DNA of 64,000 bases, taken from NCBI GenBank assembly GCA_017511045.1, contig JAFWLM010000005.1, positions 62,001 through 126,000 on the forward strand, read 5' to 3'. Position 1 is the first letter of the stretch, and each line of letters begins with the position of its first letter. Made by a program: the position numbers and the translations under genes. The notes below the pieces were generated by a model. That model was given only the letters and a program-made list of their open reading frames with translations, did no database searches and was not told where the DNA came from. The DNA comes from Lachnospiraceae bacterium. Lineage in GTDB: Bacteria; Bacillota; Clostridia; Lachnospirales; Lachnospiraceae. Positions 55,051 through 63,146 of the stretch are shown here, piece after piece.

Positions 55051-56259
55051 TTACATTAAATGGAGCTGATCCAAGATCGCGGAGTCATCCTGATGCATAA
55101 CATTCGCGATGATCTCTGCTGCCTCGTCGATCAGGTCTTTTGTATGGCTTGCCATCAGGCTTGTACGGAGCAGGCATTCACCCGGCGCACATGCCGGCGG
55201 GAGAACGGAGTTTACATAAACGCCGCCTTCATACATTTCTTTCTGCTTCACCAGAGTGTTCTCCGGTGTGTAGGTATAGATCGGAACGATCGGGGTCGGT
55301 GCCTCGATGATCTTGACATCTCTTGCAAGCAGATCATTTCTGAAGCGTGTCGCATTCGCCTGCAGTTTTTCCGGGAGCTCCGGATGTGCCTCAAGATGAC
55401 GCAGTGCTGCGAGAGCGACCGCCGTCTGTGTCGGAGGGATGGAAGCTGCAAACATATATGCTCTTGCGCTGTGGCGGACATAATCAACGATCTTATGATC
55501 TGCTGCCATATATCCTCCAAGGCTTGCCAGGGATTTCGAGAACGTTCCCATGTAGATATCCACTTTATCTTCCAGGCCAAAGTGGCTTGCTGTTCCGCGG
55601 CCGCCTTCACCTAAAACGCCAAGTCCGTGCGCATCATCGACCATGACTCTTGCGCCGTACTTTTCAGCCAGAGTTACGATTTCAGGGAGTTTTGCAATGT
55701 CTCCGCCCATGCTGAAGACACCGTCGGTTACGATCAGGCAGCCTGCTTCTTCCGGAACGGACTGCAGCTGGCGCTCAAGATCTTCCATATCTGCATGTTT
55801 ATAGCGAAGCATCTTTCCGTAGCAAAGACGGGTTGCATCATAGATCGATGCGTGGTCTTCTCTGTCTAAGATGACATAATCATGTCTTCCCACGAGAGAT
55901 GCGATAATACCAAGATTGCTCATGAAACCTGTCGGGAAGGTGATACAGTCTTCCTTGCGAAGGAAGCCCTTCAGTTCATCCTCAAGCTCGTAATGCATCT
56001 GCAGTGTTCCGTTTAAGAAACGGGAACCGGAACAACCGGTACCATATTTCTCAAGCGTCTTAACGCCTGCTTCGATGATCTCCGGCTCTACTGTCAGTCC
56101 CAGATAGTTGTTGGATCCCAGCATGATCCTGCGTTTTCCTTCCATCTGAACGACCACATCCTGGCGGCTTTCCAGCGCCCGGAAATACGGATAAATATCT
56201 GCCTCTCTTAACAAGTCCTGCATCTGCGGTTCATAGCATTTCTCAAAAATGTCTTTCAT
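55051..56259 (-). CDS. PLP-dependent alpha-oxoamine synthase, serine-palmitoyltransferase-like
   Basis: 402 residues of fold-type I. YGTGCSGSRFLNGTLQMHYELE, His136 (DREDHASIYD, stacks on PLP), VDDAHGLGVLG with Asp208 and His211, and Schiff-base Lys242 (GTFSKSLASLGG). The N-terminal YPYFRALES segment, SARAYMFAASIPP and the C-terminal VLPPACAPGE...SLMASHTKD match bacterial serine palmitoyltransferases of the Bacteroides kind more than BioF or Kbl. These condense an amino acid with an acyl thioester to start sphingoid lipids. The true amino acid and acyl chain are not shown. A strong promoter (56317-56345) drives it. Confidence 0.85.
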   Translation of the reverse strand: MKDIFEKCYEPQMQDLLREADIYPYFRALESRQDVVVQMEGKRRIMLGSNNYLGLTVEPEIIEAGVKTLEKYGTGCSGSRFLNGTLQMHYELEDELKGFLRKEDCITFPTGFMSNLGIIASLVGRHDYVILDREDHASIYDATRLCYGKMLRYKHADMEDLERQLQSVPEEAGCLIVTDGVFSMGGDIAKLPEIVTLAEKYGARVMVDDAHGLGVLGEGGRGTASHFGLEDKVDIYMGTFSKSLASLGGYMAADHKIVDYVRHSARAYMFAASIPPTQTAVALAALRHLEAHPELPEKLQANATRFRNDLLARDVKIIEAPTPIVPIYTYTPENTLVKQKEMYEGGVYVNSVLPPACAPGECLLRTSLMASHTKDLIDEAAEIIANVMHQDDSAILDQLHLM

Positions 56260-56316
56260 GTTTTACTCATTCTCCCTGTTTTTTTGGCCACATCAGCCCA
56301 TAGTTTAACGCATGAT

Positions 56317-56345
56317 ATTATACAGAAAAACAGTGCGCCAGTCAA
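56317..56345 (-). promoter_or_regulatory. Strong promoter of the lipid-cdaAR-galE operon, embedded in a terminator hairpin
   Basis: Minus-strand TTGACT, 17 nt, TATAAT (five and six of six). The -35 lies in the loop and the spacer in the 3' arm of the terminator of the macro-domain gene, so the same bases serve both signals. Confidence 0.85.
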
Positions 56346-56362
56346 ACCGGAGCACTGTTTTT
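56326..56362 (-). terminator. Terminator after the macro-domain gene
   Basis: An 11-bp stem AAAAACAGTGC / GCACTGTTTTT with a 15-nt loop, 37 nt after the macro-domain stop. It overlaps the promoter of the next operon. Confidence 0.82.
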
Positions 56363-56399
56363 ATTATATTATTTTTCAATGTATTCAGCTTTTGATCTT

Positions 56400-56912
56400 T
56401 CAGCCTTCCAGATACTCAGGGAATGCTTCTTTTGCAAGCGCGAATGCCTCCCTGTCAGTAAGGGTCAGATAATAATCGAGCTTCTCATTCTCTTTTGCCG
56501 CTTTCGTTAGTTCTTCCACCGCGATCCGAACAGCTTCTGTCTTCGGGTATCCGTAAACACCGCCGGAGATCAGCGGGAAGGCAAGGCTTCTGCATCCATG
56601 GGTGATCCCCAGCTCCACTGATTTCTGATAGCAGGAACGAAGGAGTGCCTCTTCATTGTTTCCCCCGCCTCTCCATACCGGACCGACAGTGTGGATAATA
56701 TAAATGGCATCCAGATCATAGCCCCAGGTGATCACGGCATCTCCTGTTGCACATCCGCCGTACTCCGCGCAGGCTTTATCCAGTTCCGGGCCCGCTGCCC
56801 TGTGGATCGCTCCATCGACTCCGCCGCCTCCGGCAAGCTGATTATTCGCAGCATTTACGATCCCGTCCACTTCCATCTGTGTAATATCTTCACTTACGAT
56901 ATGAAATGCCAT
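56400..56912 (-). CDS. Macro-domain protein (O-acetyl-ADP-ribose deacetylase-like)
   Basis: 170 residues. [27 protein letters not shown] near residues 15-41 is the ADP-ribose-binding signature; [14 protein letters not shown] near 113-126 is the second loop. Such proteins (YmdB/MacroD) remove acetyl or ADP-ribose from small molecules or acidic residues. A GGAGG site precedes the ATG. It is a single-gene unit with its own promoter and terminator. Confidence 0.9.
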   Translation of the reverse strand: MAFHIVSEDITQMEVDGIVNAANNQLAGGGGVDGAIHRAAGPELDKACAEYGGCATGDAVITWGYDLDAIYIIHTVGPVWRGGGNNEEALLRSCYQKSVELGITHGCRSLAFPLISGGVYGYPKTEAVRIAVEELTKAAKENEKLDYYLTLTDREAFALAKEAFPEYLEG

Positions 56913-56935
56913 AGAAGCACCTCCGTTTTTCTTTT

Positions 56936-56963
56936 ATTATACCCCTTTTTTCCGCGTACTCAA
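56936..56963 (-). promoter_or_regulatory. Promoter of the macro-domain gene
   Basis: Minus-strand TTGAGT, 16 nt, TATAAT; the -10 is perfect. Leader about 20 nt with CGGAGGTG before the ATG. Confidence 0.6.
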
Positions 56964-57058
56964 GAAAAGCGTGATGAGGCGCTTGGTTTTTACTGGTATG
57001 TTTTTCCGAATTGGGTTATGATACACATACTTGAACCTTCAATGGAGTTTGGGAAATC

Positions 57059-58174
57059 ATGAAAAGAAACGAGATCTGGCGTTCCTACGGAACGGAACAT
57101 AAAGAAATGACAGAGCGGCTTCTGGCTGCCTGTGACCTGAAGGAGCTCATCTTCGCAAAATGCGGAGCTGCTTCTTTTGATGCGCGGATCGGGATCAAGC
57201 CGAATCTGGTCTGCCCGACTCCTGCAAGTTACGGTGCCACGACGCATCCGGAGATCGTATCCGGGATCCTGTCCTACCTGAAAGGCGCTGGTTTCAATAA
57301 TCTGTATATTCTGGAAGGCTCCTGGGTCGGTGATAAGACCAGCGAGGCTTTCGAGTACTGCGGATACCGGGCACTGTCCGAAGAATACAGCGTACCTCTG
57401 ATCGACACACAGAAAGATCCTGTCGTAAGCTGTGACTGCAACGGAATGAAGATCCAGATCTGCAAGAGTGTTTTCGAGGCAGATTTCCTGATCAATGTTC
57501 CTGTCCTGAAGGGTCATTGCCAGACAAAGATCACCTGTGCGCTCAAAAACATGAAGGGGATCATTCCAAATACAGAAAAAAGGCGTTTCCACACAAAAGG
57601 CCTTCACCAGCCGATCGCTTCTTTAAATACGCAGATCCATCAGGATTTTATTGTGATCGACCACATCTGCGGAGATCCATATTTTGAAGAAGGCGGAAGC
57701 CCGCTAACCAAGAACTGTATCATGACGGCCCTGGATCCGGTCCTTACGGATGCTTATGTCTGCTCTCTTCTCGGTTTTGAGACTTCTGAAGTGGAATATA
57801 TCACACTTGCAGAAGCAGCCGGGGTCGGCTGCGCTGATCTTTCACAGCTGAAACTGATCACCTTGGAAGGAGACGCTTCAGATGATACACCGCTTTCAAG
57901 GCGGATCATGGAAATCGATTATGCGGTCGACCAGTCAGACTCCTGCAGTGCCTGCTACGCAATGCTGACAGAAGCTTTGGAGCGGCTGCAGTCAGAAGGA
58001 CTGCTTGAAAACCTGAAGGATAAGATCTGCATCGGCCAGGGATATAAAGGAAAGACCGGCAGGCTCGGCGTTGGTGCCTGCACCGGAAAGTTTGAGTATT
58101 CGATCCCTGGCTGTCCGCCGGATGCTGAGGCAATCTACACTTACCTGAAAAACTATATCACTTCGGAGAAATAA
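57059..58174 (+). CDS. DUF362 domain-containing protein
   Basis: 371 residues. IKPNLVCPTPASYGATTHPE near residue 46 and VLKGHCQTKITCALKNMKGII near 150 are the conserved DUF362 blocks. A CSAC pair occurs near residue 295, but the ferredoxin-like 2[4Fe-4S] domain found in many members is absent. Biochemical role not established. The hypC start lies 2 nt after the stop, so it is linked to hydrogenase maturation and may serve redox or cofactor steps. A TATGAT lies at 57017-57022 without a good -35. Confidence 0.82.
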   Translation: MKRNEIWRSYGTEHKEMTERLLAACDLKELIFAKCGAASFDARIGIKPNLVCPTPASYGATTHPEIVSGILSYLKGAGFNNLYILEGSWVGDKTSEAFEYCGYRALSEEYSVPLIDTQKDPVVSCDCNGMKIQICKSVFEADFLINVPVLKGHCQTKITCALKNMKGIIPNTEKRRFHTKGLHQPIASLNTQIHQDFIVIDHICGDPYFEEGGSPLTKNCIMTALDPVLTDAYVCSLLGFETSEVEYITLAEAAGVGCADLSQLKLITLEGDASDDTPLSRRIMEIDYAVDQSDSCSACYAMLTEALERLQSEGLLENLKDKICIGQGYKGKTGRLGVGACTGKFEYSIPGCPPDAEAIYTYLKNYITSEK

Positions 58175-58176
58175 AG

Positions 58177-58422
58177 ATGTGTGTTGCAATCCCTTTAAAA
58201 CTGAAAGAAGTTGATGGTAATATCGGGATCGGCATCAGAGATGGGGTCAGCCGCGAGATCCGCCTGGACTTCATTAAGGACCCTAAGCCCGGCGAGTATG
58301 TCATTGTTCATGCCGGTTTTGCAATTGAACGCATCGATGAACACTCTGCCCTTGAGTCCATTTCTCTTGCGGAAGAAGTGGAAGCAGAACTGGCAGCTCT
58401 TTATAACAGGCAGGATCACTGA
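58177..58422 (+). CDS. hypC: Hydrogenase maturation chaperone HypC
   Basis: 81 residues. It starts MCVAIPLKL with the essential Cys2, which carries the Fe(CN)2CO unit with HypD, and contains YVIVHAGFAIERIDE, the usual C-terminal block. It hands the iron centre to the precursor of the [NiFe] large subunit. Located just before the hydrogenase genes. HypD, HypE, HypF and HypB are not in this window. Confidence 0.95.
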   Translation: MCVAIPLKLKEVDGNIGIGIRDGVSREIRLDFIKDPKPGEYVIVHAGFAIERIDEHSALESISLAEEVEAELAALYNRQDH

Positions 58423-58484
58423 GCCGGATCCCTTTCATTGCTTGTATAGATTATTAAACAACAGAAATACAGGAAATGTGATAC

Positions 58485-58516
58485 TATAATAGTAGAGTTT
58501 GTTATTTTTATAACAA
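58485..58516 (+). promoter_or_regulatory. TATAAT box followed by a Rex-box-like palindrome
   Basis: TATAAT at 58485-58490 is followed at 58499-58516 by TTGTTATTTTTATAACAA, a perfect 7-bp inverted repeat with T4 spacer. Against the clostridial Rex consensus TTGTTAA-N4-TTAACAA it matches 12 of 14 fixed positions. Rex is an NADH/NAD+ sensor that represses fermentation and hydrogenase genes. The position at the expected transcript start would block polymerase. The stem extends to 10 bp and is followed by T7, so a terminator after hypC is the main alternative. The -35 is poor. Confidence 0.55.
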
Positions 58517-58554
58517 GCTGTTTTTTTATAATACATTTTTCAGTGAGGTACCCT

Positions 58555-58950
58555 ATGCAGCCTTATGAGAAGAAATTCATAACCAAAGAAGAACTGATCC
58601 CTGTTGCCGAGAAGATGAGGGCGGATGGAGTGGCACTTGCCATGATCCACGCATTTATTGATGATGAGGGGAATGCGAATGTCTCTTACGAGTTCCAGAA
58701 GGACCCTTCTATCGTTTCCTGCACCATCGTTGGTGAAAGCACGCTCCCTTCGATCTCCGCGATCTATGATCTGGCAGCGGAATGGCCGGAACGGGAGATC
58801 ATGGAACTGATGCCAATCACCTTTGAAGGTGTGGATACCGGGAAGCGGCTCTTTATGCCGGACAGTATGCTGGACGGACAGGGGCAGATCCTGGTAACTC
58901 CAATGGACAAACTGAAAAAAATGGCAGGAACAGGAGGGGATGAGGCATGA
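58555..58950 (+). CDS. NuoC-like (30 kDa) subunit of group 4 [NiFe] hydrogenase
   Basis: 131 residues from the ATG at 58555, which has GTGAGGT 5 nt upstream; the in-frame GTG at 58543 overlaps that site and is unlikely. IHAFIDDEGNANVSYEF, VGESTLPSISAIYDLAAEWPERE and ITFEGVDTGKRLF are the conserved NuoC/EchD/MbhK blocks. It is a cytoplasmic subunit of the peripheral arm beside the catalytic subunit. The stop overlaps the next start (ATGA). Confidence 0.88.
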   Translation: MQPYEKKFITKEELIPVAEKMRADGVALAMIHAFIDDEGNANVSYEFQKDPSIVSCTIVGESTLPSISAIYDLAAEWPEREIMELMPITFEGVDTGKRLFMPDSMLDGQGQILVTPMDKLKKMAGTGGDEA

Positions 58951-60029
58951 GCTATGTAATACCTATCGGTCCTTACCATCCGGCGCTTGAGGAGCCGGTC
59001 CATGCAAGGCTTTATACCGAAGGAGAAGAGATCAAAGACGCAGAGGTCTTTATCGGATACAATCACCGCGGTATCGAAAAGCTGGCGACACAGAAGAATT
59101 TTGTCCAGACGCTTGTCATGGTTGAGCGGGTCTGCGGAATCTGCTCCCACTCCCATGCGTTTTCCTATGCTATGGCATTAGAACAAATCGCTCAGATGGA
59201 AGTTCCGAAACGCGGTCAGTATATCCGCGTGATCATAGCAGAACTTGAGCGTCTCCATTCCCACTATCTCTGGCTTGGTATCGCTCTTCATCTGATCGGA
59301 CATGATTCCCTTTTCATGCATTCCTGGGATGACCGCGAGGCCATCATGGATATCCTGGAAGAACTCACCGGCAACCGTGTCAATTACGGAATGATCTGTA
59401 TCGGCGGATCCCGCAGGGATATCTCGGATGAACAGAGGAAAAATGTTCTTGAGATGCTGGATAAGATCGAAAAATCAAATGCCCGTCTGAAAGATATTTT
59501 ATTAAGTGATAAAACTGTCGCCCTCCGTACGCAGGGCGTCGGGATTTTAACAACGGAAGACTGTCTTCGTATCGGTGCAGTCGGTCCTCAGGCAAGAGCC
59601 TCTGAAGTTGCGATCGATGTCCGCAAGGATGCTCCGTACAGCTGCTACGACGAATTTGATTTTGAAAAAGCGGTATTCAATACCTGTGATGTTTTCTCCA
59701 GAGTCGTGATCCGTATCCTGGAAAACATTGAAAGCATTAAGATCATCCGCCAGGCACTTGATATGCTTCCGGACGGAAAGATCAATCTTGGCAATAAGAT
59801 TTTCCGCATTCCTGCAGGCGAGACCATGGTGCGCCACGAAGCGCCTCGCGGTCAGCTCTGCTACAAAGTCGTAACCGATGGCGGCGAAACAAACAAACGT
59901 GTCAGCATTCATGTTCCGACATTCAAGAATGCCCCGACCGTTCCGACGATGCTGAAAGGCAATTCGATCGCCGATGCCGGATTGATCATAGCAAGCATCG
60001 ATCCGTGCTTCTCATGCATGGACCGCTAA
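58947..60029 (+). CDS. Group 4 [NiFe] hydrogenase large (catalytic) subunit, NuoD/EchE/MbhL-like
   Basis: 360 residues. Both nickel-binding motifs are present: RVCGICSHSHAF with Cys63 and Cys66, and the C-terminal DPCFSCMDR with Cys354 and Cys357. So it is a true hydrogenase, not an Ehr or complex I homologue lacking these cysteines. The chain ends at the Arg of the second motif, so there is no C-terminal extension for a maturation protease to cut, as in Ech-type enzymes. It makes H2 from low-potential electrons (probably ferredoxin) at the inner face of the membrane. Confidence 0.95.
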   Translation: MSYVIPIGPYHPALEEPVHARLYTEGEEIKDAEVFIGYNHRGIEKLATQKNFVQTLVMVERVCGICSHSHAFSYAMALEQIAQMEVPKRGQYIRVIIAELERLHSHYLWLGIALHLIGHDSLFMHSWDDREAIMDILEELTGNRVNYGMICIGGSRRDISDEQRKNVLEMLDKIEKSNARLKDILLSDKTVALRTQGVGILTTEDCLRIGAVGPQARASEVAIDVRKDAPYSCYDEFDFEKAVFNTCDVFSRVVIRILENIESIKIIRQALDMLPDGKINLGNKIFRIPAGETMVRHEAPRGQLCYKVVTDGGETNKRVSIHVPTFKNAPTVPTMLKGNSIADAGLIIASIDPCFSCMDR

Positions 60030-60088
60030 CCGTATCACACTATTGACACTTTATCATATGATTACGAATCATCACTGAGGAAAATGAC

Positions 60089-60430
60089 ATGCATGAACTT
60101 GCAATCGTAGAAGCTCTGCTTGAAACGATCGTGCCGAAAGCGAAGGAAAGCGGAGCAAAGAAAATACTGGAGGTAAACTTCCGCATCGGGGAAATGAGCG
60201 GGATCGTTCCTTCCTGCATTCATGAGTATTTTGCGATTGCCAGCAAAGGCACGATTGCAGAAAATGCAGTCATCAATCTGGAAACGGTACCCGCCGCGAT
60301 CCGCTGTAATGTCTGCGGATACCAGGGTGTGCCGGACAAAGAAAACTACAGCTGCCCTGCCTGCCAAAGTCTGGATTTCCGTCTGACAGGCGGCAGAGAG
60401 TATTATGTTGACAGTCTGATTGCAGAATAA
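60089..60430 (+). CDS. hypA: Hydrogenase nickel-insertion protein HypA
   Basis: 113 residues. MHELAIVEALLETI with the Ni-binding His2, FRIGEMSGIVP, and a zinc site formed by Cys73/Cys76 and Cys89/Cys92. HypA with HypB delivers Ni to the large subunit. Its place between the catalytic subunit and the Mrp genes is unusual but fits matched expression. Confidence 0.95.
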   Translation: MHELAIVEALLETIVPKAKESGAKKILEVNFRIGEMSGIVPSCIHEYFAIASKGTIAENAVINLETVPAAIRCNVCGYQGVPDKENYSCPACQSLDFRLTGGREYYVDSLIAE

Positions 60431-60466
60431 GACTTGAAACAAATCAATAAAAAGGGGGATTTCAAA

Positions 60467-61015
60467 TTGAAGAAAACAACACCCGCAGCATTCTTCGGAA
60501 CGCTGATCGCGTGCTACATCTTCTGGCTGCTGATCACCGGTCAGATCGTATCGATCTTTACCGGAAATGCCTCATGGCAGATCTTAGTCGCCGGCGGGAT
60601 CGTAAGCATCATTGTCAGTCTCTTTGCTGCAAGATTCTTCATCCATAAGAAAGCATTCCATCTTTACAATCCGCTCCGATTCTTACTGCTTCTATTTTAC
60701 TGCATCGTGATTTTCGGATGGGAGCTGATCAAAGCGAATGTGTATATGGCGGTCCGGGCGTTTGGTTCCACAAAGAAACTGAAACCCGGTTTCGTAAAGA
60801 TTCCGACAAGACTGAAATCAGACTATGCGCTTGCCATGCTTTCCAATTGCATCACACTGACGCCGAGTAATATCACGGTGGATGTTGCTGAACAGGATGG
60901 GGAAAACTATCTCTACGTTCATTGGATCGACGTGAAGGAAAAAGACGATATGGAAAAGGCAGGAGATTCTATCAAAGGCGCAATGGAGCCGTGGATAAGG
61001 AGGATATGGGAATGA
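60467..61015 (+). CDS. MrpE/MnhE-like subunit (MbhA-type)
   Basis: 182 residues from a TTG at 60467, chosen because AAAGGGGGAT lies 7 nt upstream; an earlier in-frame TTG at 60434 has no site. Two or three N-terminal membrane helices, then FGWELIKANVYMAVRAF and SNCITLTPSNITVDV, the MnhE signature. In Mbh complexes this subunit belongs to the Na+/H+ antiporter module. It ends with ATGA overlap with MrpF. Confidence 0.88.
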   Translation: MKKTTPAAFFGTLIACYIFWLLITGQIVSIFTGNASWQILVAGGIVSIIVSLFAARFFIHKKAFHLYNPLRFLLLLFYCIVIFGWELIKANVYMAVRAFGSTKKLKPGFVKIPTRLKSDYALAMLSNCITLTPSNITVDVAEQDGENYLYVHWIDVKEKDDMEKAGDSIKGAMEPWIRRIWE

Positions 61016-61266
61016 GTGAGTTTATTTATTTTGCGATATGCTTCGCAGCGCTTGCCCTCTGCCTCATCTACCGGCTGATCCGGGGGCCGCACAGTGCAGA
61101 CCGTGTGGTTGCTGCTGATGCAATTGACACTCTGGTTGATATGGCGCTGATCCTCTTTGCACTGTATACCGGGCGAAGCATCTTCTTAGATATTGCCCTG
61201 GTCACCGCAATTTTAGGATTTATCGGCTCCGTTCTAATTTCAAGATATCTGGAGGGCAAGCTATGA
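61012..61266 (+). CDS. MrpF/MnhF-like subunit (MbhB-type)
   Basis: 84 residues, three membrane helices. YRLIRGPHSADRVVAADAIDTLVDM is the MnhF motif. The start at 61012 has AAGGAGG 8 nt upstream and overlaps the mrpE stop; an ATG two codons earlier is too close to that site. Part of the ion-translocating module. Confidence 0.9.
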   Translation: MSEFIYFAICFAALALCLIYRLIRGPHSADRVVAADAIDTLVDMALILFALYTGRSIFLDIALVTAILGFIGSVLISRYLEGKL

Positions 61267-61604
61267 GAATCGTGATTGATATTTTAATCTGCCTCAGCAT
61301 CCTGTTTGCCTTTGCGGGCGTTGTCGGTATGATCCGCATGCCGGATTCCTTCATGCGGATGCATTCGTCCACTAATATTACGACCTTTGGCGTACTAGGT
61401 GTCCTGATCGGCGGTATCCTGTACAGTATCATTTATTTAAAGGATATCAGCATGGCCATTAAGCTGGCAGCTTTGATCGTGTTCTATCTGGTTACAAGCC
61501 CGATTGCCGCACATGCGATTGGCAGGGCTGCATACAGGAGCAAAACTCCGAAATCGCCGAACACGATCGTAGATAAATATGGGGAGGATCTGGAAGATGA
61601 ATAG
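61263..61604 (+). CDS. MrpG/MnhG-like subunit (MbhC-type)
   Basis: 113 residues with three membrane helices. GVVGMIRMPDSFMRMHSSTNITTFGVLG near residues 19-46 is the MnhG signature, and LVTSPIAAHAIGRAAY closes the domain. It overlaps mrpF by 4 nt and the MbhD-like gene by 8 nt. It acts in the antiporter module. Confidence 0.9.
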   Translation: MRIVIDILICLSILFAFAGVVGMIRMPDSFMRMHSSTNITTFGVLGVLIGGILYSIIYLKDISMAIKLAALIVFYLVTSPIAAHAIGRAAYRSKTPKSPNTIVDKYGEDLEDE

Positions 61605-61881
61605 TGCTGTTTTTTCATTTAATACTATTATCATCGTCGGCATCTTAGTGACCGCCTGCATTGCGATCTTTTCCAAAAAGCTTTTAACGGCGATCATCGC
61701 GCTCGGCGTGACCGGTGCTTTTGTGGCACTTGAGTTCTTAGTGCTCCAGGCTCCGGATGTTGCCATCGCAGAAGCGGCTGTCGGCGCTGTACTGACAACG
61801 GCGATCTTTATCATCGCTCTTAAGAAAACAACAAAAAAACGCGCAGCCGGCACAGAAAAGGAGGACGGGGAGAATGAGTAA
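61597..61881 (+). CDS. MbhD-like DUF4040 subunit
   Basis: 94 residues from the ATG at 61597 (GGGGAGGA upstream). Three membrane helices with LEFLVLQAPDVAIAEAAVGAVLTTAIF, the MbhD/DUF4040 signature that resembles a piece of NuoJ and MrpA. It probably lines the ion path between the Mrp and hydrogenase modules. Overlaps both neighbours. Confidence 0.85.
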   Translation: MNSAVFSFNTIIIVGILVTACIAIFSKKLLTAIIALGVTGAFVALEFLVLQAPDVAIAEAAVGAVLTTAIFIIALKKTTKKRAAGTEKEDGENE

Positions 61882-62272
61882 AGCAAAGAAAATTGCTGCG
61901 ATTATATCTGTCTGCGTCGTCCTTTTAGCAGCGGTCTATGCGGTCGTCTATGCGTATCTCAAGATTCCGGTGACATATGACGGTTCCGATACCAATGTCG
62001 TGGAACTGTATAACGATCCGCAGAATTATGATACGAGTGATCCGGACGGCGTTGCAGATATCATCGTAAAAGAAAACCTCGATAAGACCATGGCGGTGAA
62101 TAATGTTTCCGCAGTTGTCTTTGACTGGAGAGGTTTCGATACCCTGGGTGAGTCTTTCATCCTGCTTACGGCGATAGCAGGATCCTTCGTGATCTTAGGC
62201 GTTCATCGCAAAAAGACTGCAGCTGGCAAAGTGCAGACATCTGAGGAAATGAAAGGAGGGGATCAGGAATGA
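61874..62272 (+). CDS. MbhE-like subunit
   Basis: 132 residues. One N-terminal membrane helix, an external segment, then NNVSAVVFDWRGFDTLGESFILLTAIAG near residue 77, the MbhE hallmark also seen at the C-terminus of MrpA. A second helix follows. Overlaps neighbours by 8 and 4 nt. Confidence 0.85.
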   Translation: MSKAKKIAAIISVCVVLLAAVYAVVYAYLKIPVTYDGSDTNVVELYNDPQNYDTSDPDGVADIIVKENLDKTMAVNNVSAVVFDWRGFDTLGESFILLTAIAGSFVILGVHRKKTAAGKVQTSEEMKGGDQE

Positions 62273-62790
62273 AATTCAAAAACGGAATCACCGAAAAGAA
62301 TGTCATTGTAAAATGCGCAGCAGATAAGATCCTTCCTTTTGCTCTTGTCTTTGGCATTTACATTATCCTATTCGGAACGATCAGCCCGGGCGGCGGTTTC
62401 CAGGGAGGCGTGATCACAGCATCTGCTGTCCTGCTGCTCTACATCGGCTATGGATACTCTACTGCATCTGATGCAGTTAAGCAGGAAGTCCTGCGGGTCT
62501 GCGAGCCGATTGGCGCAACCTTATATGTGATCTTAGGTCTTTGCGGCATTGTCCTGGGCTCTGTCTTCTGCAGAAACGTATTCTTTGCAGATGGTAAGAT
62601 CGGAGACCTGATCAGTGCCGGAAATATCTCCTTTATGGGATGGACCGTTGGTTTTAAAGTTTTAACAGGCATCGGATTCCTGATCCTGCTGATGCTCGGC
62701 CTCTTAGCTCCTGAGTTCAAAAAATCCGGAGCTGCTGACGGAGAACTGATGGTGGATGAAGATGACGATGAGAAAGAGGTGGACGAATGA
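62269..62790 (+). CDS. MrpB/MnhB-like subunit (MbhF-type)
   Basis: 173 residues, four membrane helices. SPGGGFQGGVITASAVLLLYI near residue 39 is the MnhB motif and APEFKKSG lies near the C-terminal end. The tail is highly acidic (DEDDDEKEVDE). Overlaps mrpC by 4 nt. Confidence 0.9.
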   Translation: MKFKNGITEKNVIVKCAADKILPFALVFGIYIILFGTISPGGGFQGGVITASAVLLLYIGYGYSTASDAVKQEVLRVCEPIGATLYVILGLCGIVLGSVFCRNVFFADGKIGDLISAGNISFMGWTVGFKVLTGIGFLILLMLGLLAPEFKKSGAADGELMVDEDDDEKEVDE

Positions 62791-63146
62791 TCATTATTAA
62801 CTATATCGCGTCTGCCCTGCTCATTGCTTTAGGACTGTACGCGGTCTGTACGAAAAAGAATCTGATCAAGATCGTTATCGGACTTGGTGTGATCGACTAT
62901 GGCATCAATCTGCTGATCGTATCTGCCGGTTTCAATGACGGCGGCACCGCACCTGTCTTTACGATCTCCGATCTGCTGAACGGTGTTGCAAGTAACTATT
63001 TTGTGGATCCTGTTCCTCAGGCACTTACCCTGACATCCATCGTCATCGGTGCCTGTGTGGATGCGATGGCTCTGGTCCTCGTGATCAAGCTGTTCCAGAA
63101 ATACGGATCTTTAGATGCAGGTGATATAAGGAGGATGCGCGGATGA
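62787..63146 (+). CDS. MrpC/MnhC-like subunit (NuoK homologue, MbhG-type)
   Basis: 119 residues, three membrane helices. GLYAVCTKKNLIKIVIGLGVIDYGINLLIV and DPVPQALTLTSIVIGACVDAMALVLV are the MnhC blocks. Homologous to NuoK of complex I. ATGA overlap to MrpD. Confidence 0.92.
   Translation: MIIINYIASALLIALGLYAVCTKKNLIKIVIGLGVIDYGINLLIVSAGFNDGGTAPVFTISDLLNGVASNYFVDPVPQALTLTSIVIGACVDAMALVLVIKLFQKYGSLDAGDIRRMRG

Noticed and set aside
55051..56259. Assignment as BioF or Kbl (biotin or threonine breakdown)
   Set aside because: No other biotin or threonine catabolism gene is nearby, and N- and C-terminal motifs plus the adjacent SDR fit the SPT type better; not fully excluded.
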